6,389 bases of DNA, taken from the NCBI GenBank assembly GCA_003972865.1, contig QOAX01000264.1, forward strand, positions 1 to 6,389. Reading direction: 5' to 3'. Both the position numbers and the translations under genes were made by a program. The notes below the pieces were generated by a model. That model had not been told where the DNA came from and ran no database searches. It saw nothing but the letters and a program-made list of their open reading frames with translations. Of this stretch, positions 1-5,824 are shown piece after piece; position 1 is the first letter of the stretch; each line of letters opens with the position of its first letter. This stretch comes from Verrucomicrobiota bacterium. Lineage in GTDB: Bacteria > Verrucomicrobiota > Verrucomicrobiia > Limisphaerales > UBA1096.

Positions 1-840
1 CATGGCCAGCGCCCCGGCGAAGTCGATGGCCTGCTTGGCCAGACCCTGCAGCGAGGCGGCCGGTGCGGAGTGAAACACCAGCAGCGGGACGCCGTGAAAA
101 TCATCGACCGCGGTGCGGGCGATCTGGGTGTTGAAAAAATCGGCGGCAAGCCACACCTCGACGCCCTCAAGTTCACAGGCGTTGATGACCTGCTCGATCC
201 GGTCGAACTTGGTGTGGCCGGCGTTGATGAGGACGACGTTGGCAGAATGTTTGTGCATCTGGCGCAGGAGGCTGTCGATCGGCTTGCGGTCAATGTTGAA
301 CTGCAGCACAACGCGATAGCTCGTTTCGTTGGCGGCGTCGATGCGGCTGAGCATGTTTTGCGTTTCCTCCGGGGAACCAAGCAGGATGATTCGTTTCTGC
401 AGGTCGGCACGGGTCATCCGGCGGCGCTTCCAATGCATCGTGGCCTCCTCCTTGGCCCAGGCCAATGCGATGCTGAGCAGGGCAAAAATCAGGATCACCG
501 AGCGGGTCAACTGAATCTTGAAGACGAACATCACGGTGATGATGAGCAGGGTGATCAACAGGGAGGCCTTGACCAGCGGCCAGGTGGTCTGGGCGCGGCT
601 CGGCCAGGCGGAACGCGCATAAAATCCCTGCGTGTCCAGAACGAAGGGAGCCACAAACAGGAGCAGGATGCTGATCCAGACGTACGCCCCCTCGAATGGC
701 GCGATCTCAGCCGTGCCACCGAACACCTCGAATTGCATAACCTCGCGCAACCCGTGCGCCAGCCAGAGGCTGATGGCAAAAACCAAGCCGTCGAGCACCT
801 TGTTGATGCTTGTCTGGATTTGTCGTTGGTTGCGAAGCAT
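1..840 (-). CDS. Polyprenyl glycosylphosphotransferase, exopolysaccharide/WcaJ-type, N-terminal part (C-terminus beyond left edge)
   Basis: The 280 visible residues form the N-terminal part of a membrane enzyme that, in this family, transfers a sugar phosphate from a UDP-sugar to undecaprenyl phosphate in the inner membrane to begin exopolysaccharide or O-antigen synthesis. Seen: four hydrophobic segments near residues 15-31, 53-69, 89-107 and 113-128, then a basic stretch (WKRRRMTR, 137-144) and a Rossmann-like CoA-binding-type domain (about 148-255) beginning KRIILLGSPEE. The linker VDDFHGVPLL (245-254) followed by LAKQAIDFAGAL is the usual join to the catalytic sugar transferase domain, which lies outside the window. 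So family membership is firm, but sugar specificity cannot be read. The start is ATG at 840, because MLRNQRQ directly precedes the first membrane helix. A TTG at 903 is in frame and open but would add a proline-rich tail. No Shine-Dalgarno is visible at normal spacing. It is last in the kdsB-pyrG-maf direction, 135 bases after maf. Confidence 0.85.
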   Translation of the reverse strand, partial: MLRNQRQIQTSINKVLDGLVFAISLWLAHGLREVMQFEVFGGTAEIAPFEGAYVWISILLLFVAPFVLDTQGFYARSAWPSRAQTTWPLVKASLLITLLIITVMFVFKIQLTRSVILIFALLSIALAWAKEEATMHWKRRRMTRADLQKRIILLGSPEETQNMLSRIDAANETSYRVVLQFNIDRKPIDSLLRQMHKHSANVVLINAGHTKFDRIEQVINACELEGVEVWLAADFFNTQIARTAVDDFHGVPLLVFHSAPAASLQGLAKQAIDFAGALAM

Positions 841-851
841 TTGGGTCAGGT

Positions 852-920
852 GGCCCTGTACAACGGGGCCAAGGTTTGTATGCCTTGGCGAGTCGGGAAA
901 CAATCCCTAATCAGCCAAGG
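852..920 (-). promoter_or_regulatory. Leader with mutually exclusive inverted repeats before the glycosylphosphotransferase gene
   Basis: Read on the transcribed (minus) strand, the leader holds CCTTGGC (920-914), GCCAAGG (889-883) and CCTTGGC (874-868). The middle copy can pair perfectly with either outer copy: a 38-base structure that also contains an inner GGGA/TCCC stem (907-904 with 898-895), or a tight 7-bp hairpin with an 8-base loop. The third copy overlaps by three bases with another stem, GGCCC (870-866) and GGGCC (856-852), whose 3' arm covers the only SD-like AGGG upstream of the ATG at 840. The geometry is that of an attenuator or translational switch. The repeats are seen directly and the function is inferred. 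GCCAAGG also occurs elsewhere in the window, so chance remains possible. Confidence 0.35.
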
Positions 921-959
921 GCAGGGAGTTGGACAGGGCGGAACGGGGAGAATGTTCAA

Positions 960-974
960 TTCGGCCCGGCCGAA
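960..974 (-). terminator. Palindromic hairpin at the maf stop codon, possible weak terminator
   Basis: TTCGGCC and GGCCGAA flank a single central base and begin immediately beyond the maf stop codon. In RNA this would give a six-pair stem with a three-base loop. No run of U follows (the transcript continues TTGAACATT), so it is not a standard intrinsic terminator. It could attenuate read-through into the glycosylphosphotransferase gene, mark an RNA 3' end, or have no role. Confidence 0.35.
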
Positions 975-975
975 A

Positions 976-1572
976 TCACCATTCTTCCTCGATTTTTTTG
1001 CCGAACAGGTGGTTTAGTTCCTCCTTCAGCCGCTCGACCGGCAGGCCGACCACGTTCGACACCGAGCCGGAGACTCGCTTGATGATCTTGTGTTTGTCCT
1101 GCTGGATGGCGTAGCCGCCGGCCTTGTCGAGCGGGTCGATCCCGTCCAGGTACTCGTCGATCTGCCCTTTTCTGAGAGGCAGGAAGGTGACGTTGGTGAT
1201 CACCGAGAACACCTTGTTGATCTCGTCGTTGTGATAGATCAGCGAGACGCCGGTGGAAACCTGATGCGTGCGCCCCTGCAGCCGGGCCAACATGCGGCCA
1301 GCCTCCTCGATATGGGTTGGTTTGCCGAACAGTTCATCCTCGAGGTAAACGATGGTGTCAGCGGCAATCACCAGACATTCCGGGTGCAGCTCGGCGATCG
1401 GCTCGGCTTTGGTCTTGGCGTTGGCTTCGCAGAGGTCAGGGATGAAGTCGCTGGCTTCCATCACTTCCTCCGCGTGGCTGGGCACGACCTCGAACTCGAT
1501 GTCCATTGAGGCGAGCAGCTCCGATCGTCTCGGGGACGTGGAGGCAAGGATTACAGGCGGTAAATTTTCCAT
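976..1572 (-). CDS. maf: Maf-family nucleotide pyrophosphatase (YhdE/MafA type)
   Basis: A cytoplasmic house-cleaning enzyme of 198 residues, the normal length for the family. It hydrolyses nucleoside triphosphates to monophosphates and pyrophosphate. Seen: the N-terminal nucleotide-binding signature LASTSPRRSELL (9-20), the catalytic-acid motif AADTIV (70-75, Asp72), GKP (83-85), DKAGGYAIQ (149-157) and GSVSNVVGLPVE (169-180). The DKAGxYxIQ form is the one found in E. coli YhdE, which acts on dTTP, UTP and modified pyrimidines, rather than the CAGSFKSEG form of YceF, so a pyrimidine-directed activity is the better guess. The start ATG at 1572 sits nine codons before the signature. It lies 39 bases after pyrG on the same strand, so it is probably co-transcribed. 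Next to CTP synthase and a CTP-using enzyme, a pyrimidine-pool role is plausible. Maf proteins have also been linked to septum inhibition, which cannot be judged here. Confidence 0.95.
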   Translation of the reverse strand: MENLPPVILASTSPRRSELLASMDIEFEVVPSHAEEVMEASDFIPDLCEANAKTKAEPIAELHPECLVIAADTIVYLEDELFGKPTHIEEAGRMLARLQGRTHQVSTGVSLIYHNDEINKVFSVITNVTFLPLRKGQIDEYLDGIDPLDKAGGYAIQQDKHKIIKRVSGSVSNVVGLPVERLKEELNHLFGKKIEEEW

Positions 1573-1611
1573 GGACAGCCCGGTGCGGTGTCTGGGTCGA
1601 AAAGGGTTAGT

Positions 1612-3225
1612 CTACACGGTTTTTGCGTGATCGCAAGCATGGGCTGCTGCGATGAACCCGCTGAAAAGCGGATGCGGCTTGTTGGGCTTGCTTTTGAACT
1701 CGGGGTGAAACTGGCTGGCCACATAAAACGGGTGCTCGGTGAGTTCGACGATTTCAACCAGGTTCCCGTCCGGGGAGGTGCCGCTGAACATCATACCGGC
1801 CGCCTCGAACGGCTCGCGGTAGGCGTTGTTGAACTCGTAACGGTGCCTGTGCCGTTCGTGGATTTCCTCGGCTCCGTAAAGCCTGGTCACCAGCGAGTCC
1901 GGCTTGAGGATGCAGGGCTGCGAGCCAAGGCGCATGGTGCCGCCCTTGTCGGTGACGTTTTGCTGCTCGTCCAGCAGGGCAATGACCGGGTGGGCGGTGC
2001 CGGGGTCAAACTCGGCGGAGTGCGCGCCCTCAAGCTTGAGCACATTGCGGGCGAACTCGATGGTGGCAATCTGCATCCCAAGGCAAAGCCCGAGGTAGGG
2101 GATGTTGTTTTCGCGTGCGAACCGGGCCGCTAGGATTTTGCCCTCGGTGCCGCGCTCGCCGAAACCGCCCGGCACCAGGATGCCGCTGCAGCCCTTGAGT
2201 GCGTTGGCCGCCCCGTTTTCCTCGATATCCTCCGCATCAACCCGTTCGATCTCGACACCGCAATCGTTCGCCACGCCGCCGTGGATCACCGCCTCGTAAA
2301 CCGACTTGTAGGCGTCCTGAAGCTCGACGTATTTGCCCACGACGCCGATGCGCACCCGGTGGCGCGGTGTGATGAGTTTGCGGATGATCTCCCTCCAGTG
2401 CGCCATGTCGGCCGGCTTGGTTTTTAGGCCAAGGCGTTCGCAGATCAGGTCGTCGAGCCCTTCGCGTTGCAGCATCAGCGGCACCTCGTAGATCGAGTGT
2501 TCCACGTCGATCTCCTCGATCACCGCCTCGTATGGCACGTTGCAGAAGAGGGAAAGCTTCTGGCGCAGCTCCTTGGTCAACGACTTTTCGCAGCGGCAAA
2601 CCAGAACGTCCGGCGTGATGCCGATCTCGCGCAGCTTGGCCACGCCCTGCTGGGTCGGCTTGGTCTTGAGCTCGCCGGCGGCCTTGATGAACGGAACAAA
2701 CGTGACGTGCAGGAACAGGACATTCCCCCGGCCGGCGCCAAGGGCGAACTCCCGGATCGCCTCGACGAAGGGCAGCCCCTCGATGTCGCCGATGGTGCCG
2801 CCAATCTCGGTGATCACCACGTCGGCCCCGGTCTTGTCGCCGATCTCCCGGATGCGGTTCTGGATTTCGTCGGTCACGTGCGGGATGACCTGCACGGTTT
2901 TGCCGAGGTAATCCCCGCGTCGTTCCTTGTCCAGCACGCTTTGGTAAACCTGGCCGCTGGTGAGGTTGTTGAAGCGGGTCAGCTTCGTGCCCGTGAAGCG
3001 CTCGTAGTGGCCAAGGTCGAGGTCGGTCTCCGCGCCGTCATCGAGCACGTACACTTCGCCGTGCTGGAACGGGCTCATCGTACCGGGGTCGACGTTCAGG
3101 TAGGGGTCAAACTTTTGCAGCGTGACCTTGAGGCCGCGATTTTCCAGCAGAGTGCCGATGGACGCCGCCGTCAATCCCTTGCCAAGGGAACTCACCACGC
3201 CGCCTGTTACAAAGATGTGCTTCAC
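1612..3225 (-). CDS. pyrG: CTP synthase (glutamine hydrolysing)
   Basis: Makes CTP from UTP, ATP and glutamine, the last step of de novo pyrimidine nucleotide synthesis, in the cytoplasm. It is full length at 537 residues. The N-terminal synthetase domain (1 to about 266) shows the P-loop region TGGVVSSLGKGLTAAS (7-22, Lys16), DPGTMSPFQHGEV (46-58), DDGAETDLDLGHYERF (62-77, with metal-binding Asp70) and TEIGGTIGDIEG (139-150, Glu140). The C-terminal class I glutaminase domain shows GKYVELQDAY (297-306), PGGFGERG (352-359), the nucleophile elbow GLCLGMQ (379-385, Cys381) and QFHPEF (505-510, His507 and Glu509), so the catalytic triad is complete. The start codon is GTG at 3225, fixed by the canonical N-terminus (M)KHIFVTGG. 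It overlaps the kdsB stop by four bases (GTGA), with no Shine-Dalgarno upstream, which points to translational coupling. CTP is the direct co-substrate of the KdsB enzyme encoded just before it. Confidence 0.98.
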   Translation of the reverse strand: MKHIFVTGGVVSSLGKGLTAASIGTLLENRGLKVTLQKFDPYLNVDPGTMSPFQHGEVYVLDDGAETDLDLGHYERFTGTKLTRFNNLTSGQVYQSVLDKERRGDYLGKTVQVIPHVTDEIQNRIREIGDKTGADVVITEIGGTIGDIEGLPFVEAIREFALGAGRGNVLFLHVTFVPFIKAAGELKTKPTQQGVAKLREIGITPDVLVCRCEKSLTKELRQKLSLFCNVPYEAVIEEIDVEHSIYEVPLMLQREGLDDLICERLGLKTKPADMAHWREIIRKLITPRHRVRIGVVGKYVELQDAYKSVYEAVIHGGVANDCGVEIERVDAEDIEENGAANALKGCSGILVPGGFGERGTEGKILAARFARENNIPYLGLCLGMQIATIEFARNVLKLEGAHSAEFDPGTAHPVIALLDEQQNVTDKGGTMRLGSQPCILKPDSLVTRLYGAEEIHERHRHRYEFNNAYREPFEAAGMMFSGTSPDGNLVEIVELTEHPFYVASQFHPEFKSKPNKPHPLFSGFIAAAHACDHAKTV

Positions 3226-3965
3226 TGTTTTTTCGTCAAGATTTCGTGCACCCGCTGCAAATCCTCCGGGGTGTCGATGCCCACGCTGTCGTGGTCCACC
3301 ACCGCAACGGCAATCGCGATGCCGTTTTCCAGCGCCCGCAGTTGCTCGAGTTTCTCCGCCCGCTCGAGGGGGGAAACCGGCTGGGCGACCAGTCGGAGCA
3401 GGGTCTCCCGGCGGTAGCCGTAAATGCCGAGGTGCTTCAAAAACGGAAACGCCGCCAACTGCTCTTCGCTGGGTGCGTCGGCGGCGTCACGCAGATACGG
3501 TATCGTATGCCGGGAGAAGTATAGCGCCTGGCCGGCGGCATTGACAACGACTTTCACCGCGTTGGGATTGTCGTGCTCGGCGGCGTCGGCGATTGGCACC
3601 GCGGCGGTGGACATTTCGTTGTCGTCGAGCAGCGCAGCCACCCGGTCGATCACGCCCGGGTCGATCATCGGCTCGTCGCCCTGTACATTCACGATGGCAT
3701 CGAATTCGCAGCGCTTAGCCACCTCGGCCACGCGGTCGGAGCCGCTCGGGTGGTCGGCCCGGGTCATCTCGACCCGGCAGAACCTGGCCGCCACGTCGGC
3801 AATCCGCTGATCGTCGGTGGCCACGATCACCTCACTGAGCCGCTTGGCCAAGCGGCACCGGTCGGCGACGTGCTCGATGAGCGGTTTTCCGGCCAGCAAT
3901 TCCAGCGGCTTGCCGGGAAACCGGGAGGAGCCGTAACGGGCGGGAATGATGCCTGCGATGTTCAT
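3222..3965 (-). CDS. kdsB: 3-deoxy-manno-octulosonate cytidylyltransferase (CMP-Kdo synthetase)
   Basis: Activates Kdo with CTP to give CMP-Kdo, the donor for the inner core of lipopolysaccharide, so the organism should build a Kdo-containing outer membrane. It has 247 residues, the usual size. Seen: the nucleotide-binding start IIPARYGSSRFPGKPL (6-21), HPSGSDR (72-78), NVQGDEP (93-99, metal-binding Asp97), YFSRHTIPY (149-157), HLGIYGYRR, LERAEKLEQLRALENG and VGIDTPEDL (228-236, with the second metal-site Asp231). All expected active-site motifs are present. The ATG at 3965 is fixed by the typical MNIAGIIPAR start. The bases just upstream form strong palindromes rather than a Shine-Dalgarno. 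It is first in the minus-strand run and overlaps pyrG by four bases. Related cytidylyltransferases for other sugars (KpsU, NeuA) share the fold, but the sequence fits KdsB best. Confidence 0.96.
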   Translation of the reverse strand: MNIAGIIPARYGSSRFPGKPLELLAGKPLIEHVADRCRLAKRLSEVIVATDDQRIADVAARFCRVEMTRADHPSGSDRVAEVAKRCEFDAIVNVQGDEPMIDPGVIDRVAALLDDNEMSTAAVPIADAAEHDNPNAVKVVVNAAGQALYFSRHTIPYLRDAADAPSEEQLAAFPFLKHLGIYGYRRETLLRLVAQPVSPLERAEKLEQLRALENGIAIAVAVVDHDSVGIDTPEDLQRVHEILTKKQ

Positions 3966-3973
3966 TGTCAGTC

Positions 3974-4003
3974 GCCCGGCCGGGCCGCTTGGCCAAGCCG
4001 GGC
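3974..4003 (-). promoter_or_regulatory. Two adjacent perfect palindromes in the kdsB leader
   Basis: GCCCGGCCGGGC (3974-3985) and GCTTGGCCAAGC (3987-3998) are each perfect 12-bp palindromes separated by one base. An outer pair, GCCCGGC (3974-3980) with GCCGGGC (3997-4003), could instead close a larger stem. The block ends eight bases before the kdsB ATG, where a ribosome binding site would normally be. It could be a protein operator or a translation-controlling RNA structure. The symmetry is seen; the role is inferred. Confidence 0.4.
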
Positions 4004-4021
4004 ATCCTTTGCGGACAGGGA

Positions 4022-4068
4022 TGAATACCCCAAATCGTGGCCACCCGTCAAAGAGTTCCCTTTTTTTT
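4022..4068 (-). promoter_or_regulatory. Candidate sigma70-type promoter for kdsB-pyrG-maf
   Basis: On the minus strand, TTGACG (4051-4046, five of six consensus bases) is followed after 18 bases by TATTCA (4027-4022, three of six). An eight-base A-tract (4068-4061) lies nine bases upstream, in the position of an UP element. Transcription would start near 4015, giving a leader of about 50 bases containing the palindromes. The -10 is weak and the spacer one base long, so this is a candidate only. I saw no convincing plus-strand promoter for the SirB1-like gene in the same region. Confidence 0.35.
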
Positions 4069-4156
4069 GGAAAGAACCGGTTTTGAGTTCATTTGATGTG
4101 AATAAGTCCTGATTGCCACCCCCCCGCTGGGGTGCTTAAATGCGCCCGACCAATTG

Positions 4157-5032
4157 ATGAATGCTCTGCTGGCAAACCCGCTGGAGCTTGCCACTCTTTC
4201 CGAGAAGGACAAGGCGGCGTTGGTTCGCCTGTTGTCCGATCCCGACCCCGGGGTGTTTCAGGCCATACGGCGGACCTTGGTCAACTGCGGCACCGATGCC
4301 CGGCCCTGGCTGAAGGCCGGACTCGGCAGCCGGGATCGGCTCGTCCGGAAACATTCATGGGAGATCCTCACACAGCTGGAGCGGAGTGCGGCCGACCGTG
4401 AGTTCATCGCCTTTTGCAACCGGGGCGGAGAGCAACTCAACCTAGAGAAAGGCGTTTGGTTGCTGACCCGTACCGCCTATCCCAACCTTGATCGGGAAAC
4501 CTACCAGGCCCAGCTGGATGAGTTCGCATCGCGCGCGCGCAAGGTATGCGATCCCGGGCAAAGCCAGCCGGCCGCGCTGATGGCTGTCAACCGGGTTCTG
4601 TACCGAAAGGAACATTTCCGGGGCGACAAGACCAACTACTACGATCCGCAGAACAGTTATCTAAACCGGGTGATCGACCGCCGCCTGGGCAACCCGCTCA
4701 GCCTGTGCCTTGTGTATCTTTTCGTCGCGCGCCGGCTTGGCCTCCCGGTGACCGGCGTGGGGATGCCGGGTCATTTCATCCTCCGGTTGCAGTCCCCGGC
4801 GTTCACCATTTATGTGGATGCATTCAACGGGGGCAATTTTTTAACCCACTCCGATTGCGCCACCCGGCTCAAGCGGTGCGGGTACGGCATTGATGGCGGC
4901 TTCCTTTCCACGACGACCCCGCGCCGAACCCTGATGCGCATCTGTTCCAACCTGCATCAAATCTACCAAAAGAGCCGGCATCTCGGGGAGCGGGATCGCA
5001 TCCAGAAATACCTCATCAAGCTGGCCTATTGA
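4157..5032 (+). CDS. SirB1/transglutaminase-like superfamily protein
   Basis: A soluble protein of 291 residues with no signal peptide or membrane segment. The first 100 residues are helical with HEAT-like character (LVRLLSDPDPGVFQAIRRTL at 22-41, then LVRKHSWEIL). The core resembles the SirB1 (YchA) branch of the transglutaminase-like fold: YYDPQNSYLNRVIDRRLGNP (161-180), LSLCLVYLFVARRLGLP (181-197), GVGMPGHFILR (200-210) and IYVDAFNGGNFL (218-229). His206 and Asp221 fit a His/Asp pair. The nucleophile is unclear: Cys184 is slightly offset from the position I expect for the catalytic Cys, nearer Ser182, and many SirB1-type proteins appear to lack that Cys. Its biochemical role is unknown. 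The start is ATG at 4157; a TTG one codon earlier is also in frame. The only G-rich stretch upstream (4129-4132) is about 24 bases away and lies in a CACCCC/GGGGTG hairpin. The gene is divergent from kdsB and convergent with the regulator gene. Confidence 0.85.
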   Translation: MNALLANPLELATLSEKDKAALVRLLSDPDPGVFQAIRRTLVNCGTDARPWLKAGLGSRDRLVRKHSWEILTQLERSAADREFIAFCNRGGEQLNLEKGVWLLTRTAYPNLDRETYQAQLDEFASRARKVCDPGQSQPAALMAVNRVLYRKEHFRGDKTNYYDPQNSYLNRVIDRRLGNPLSLCLVYLFVARRLGLPVTGVGMPGHFILRLQSPAFTIYVDAFNGGNFLTHSDCATRLKRCGYGIDGGFLSTTTPRRTLMRICSNLHQIYQKSRHLGERDRIQKYLIKLAY

Positions 5033-5038
5033 TGTGCC

Positions 5039-5064
5039 GCTCGGCCAATCGCTTGGCCAAGAGC
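5039..5064. terminator. Stem-loop between convergent genes, possible bidirectional terminator
   Basis: GCTC plus GGCCAA (5039-5048) pairs with TTGGCC plus GAGC (5053-5058 and 5061-5064), with a two-base bulge (AA, 5059-5060) and a four-base loop (5049-5052). It fills most of the 47-base gap between the ends of the SirB1-like and regulator genes, the usual place for a shared terminator. Neither side has a clear U-tract, so the call rests on position and stem alone. Confidence 0.4.
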
Positions 5065-5079
5065 AAAGCGGGGGAGCAG

Positions 5080-5769
5080 TCAGTCCGTCCTGGCCAGGGG
5101 AACCGGCTCGGGAGCAAAGCTGGATTGGAAACCGATCGCCGTGTAGTTAACCAGATTCTGGATGATCCAGTCGGCGCTGCCGCCCATGTCCCCCTCGTCG
5201 TTGAACCAGTCGATCTGGTCCATCAGCGTGATGGTCATCACCACCGTCCCCCCGAGGAACGCCCACTTCCAGTTGAGTTCCTCGTCGGTTTTATCCGGGA
5301 GCGACCGCTTCAGCTCCTTTTGAAACGCCGCCAGCGAATCGCCCAGGTGCTTTTTCATCAACTGGTGGTAGGTGAAGTTCGGCTCCATCCGCAGCCAGGC
5401 GAACAGCTTGAGAAAATCCGCGCCCCCATCGTCGGCATTATCGCGAAGCCGGATGAACGGTTCGACGTAAGCCCGGATGATGTCATCCATGGCAATGGGC
5501 TGGCCGCCGGTTTCGAGCGCGTATTTCCCGAGCAGATTCAACCGGGCCCGGTTGATCGGCACGAGCCGCCGCTCCAGGATGGCGTCGAGCAGTCCATCCT
5601 TGTTTTTGAAATAATAATGAACCATGGCCATGTTGACATTCGCCGCCTTCATCACTTCGCGCAACGACGTGGCCGACACGCCGTTTTGGCCAAACAACCT
5701 CTCGGCGGTGTCCAGCAGCAAAATGCGGGTTTTTCCCCCCTTATTCAGGCCATTGCCTTTGTCAGCCAT
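5080..5769 (-). CDS. TetR-family transcriptional regulator
   Basis: A DNA-binding repressor-type protein of 229 residues. Seen: the TetR N-terminal helix-turn-helix domain, TRILLLDTAERLFGQNGVSA (14-33), SLREVMKAANVNMAMVHYYF (35-54) and KNKDGLL (55-61). A helical ligand-binding and dimerisation domain follows, in which FAWLRMEPNF, FQKELKRSLPDKTDEEL and the hydrophobic AFLGGTVVMTITLMDQI stand out. This part resembles the C-terminal domain common in proteobacterial regulators of the PF17939 type, but the match is from memory and the ligand is unknown. I chose the ATG at 5769 rather than the TTG at 5784: it is an ATG, and the TTG falls in a 12-bp inverted repeat that looks like an operator. No Shine-Dalgarno is visible at either. 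It is divergent from the secreted-protein gene over an AT-rich region with a promoter and dyads, so it probably controls that gene and perhaps itself. Confidence 0.92.
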   Translation of the reverse strand: MADKGNGLNKGGKTRILLLDTAERLFGQNGVSATSLREVMKAANVNMAMVHYYFKNKDGLLDAILERRLVPINRARLNLLGKYALETGGQPIAMDDIIRAYVEPFIRLRDNADDGGADFLKLFAWLRMEPNFTYHQLMKKHLGDSLAAFQKELKRSLPDKTDEELNWKWAFLGGTVVMTITLMDQIDWFNDEGDMGGSADWIIQNLVNYTAIGFQSSFAPEPVPLARTD

Positions 5770-5778
5770 TCGAAAAAC

Positions 5779-5790
5779 AGTCAACTGACT
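5779..5790. promoter_or_regulatory. Candidate TetR operator at the regulator's own start
   Basis: AGTCA and TGACT flank a two-base centre, forming a 12-bp inverted repeat ten bases before the regulator's ATG. It contains TCAACTGA (5781-5788), whose reverse complement TCAGTTGA recurs at 5860-5867 inside the divergent promoter. A regulator bound here would cover its own translation start or early transcribed region, fitting autorepression. The arms are short for a TetR operator. Confidence 0.35.
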
Positions 5791-5824
5791 AACTCAAAAA
5801 AGCCGAAATGTCACATTTTTTTTC

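Noticed and set aside
70..1017. A 315-residue plus-strand open frame
   Set aside because: It is antisense to the glycosylphosphotransferase gene and the maf end. Its translation is low-complexity and Gln/Asp/His-rich without domains, while the minus strand reads as a clear membrane enzyme.
1588..2133. A 181-residue plus-strand open frame at the pyrG 3' end
   Set aside because: It lies opposite the glutaminase domain with its intact triad; no recognisable protein features.
3177..3190. Near-palindrome CCCTTGCCAAGGGA at the 5' end of pyrG
   Set aside because: It encodes the invariant SLGKG of the P-loop, so the symmetry is explained by the protein sequence.
2467..3417. A 316-residue plus-strand open frame across pyrG and kdsB
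   Set aside because: Antisense shadow of two fully conserved genes in GC-rich DNA; the translation shows no family and it crosses the kdsB-pyrG junction.
3573..4112. A plus-strand open frame running out of kdsB into the divergent region
   Set aside because: Mostly antisense to kdsB; it ends in the promoter region and has no domain signal.
4117..4134. CACCCC/GGGGTG hairpin just before the SirB1-like gene
   Set aside because: The arms are simple C and G runs that can slip, and the position is too far from the ATG to judge any effect. Mentioned only in the gene entry.
5784..5814. A minus-strand promoter for the TetR gene (GTGACA with a 17-base spacer)
   Set aside because: The -35 is acceptable, but the matching -10 (TAGTCA) has only two consensus bases, so I could not support it.
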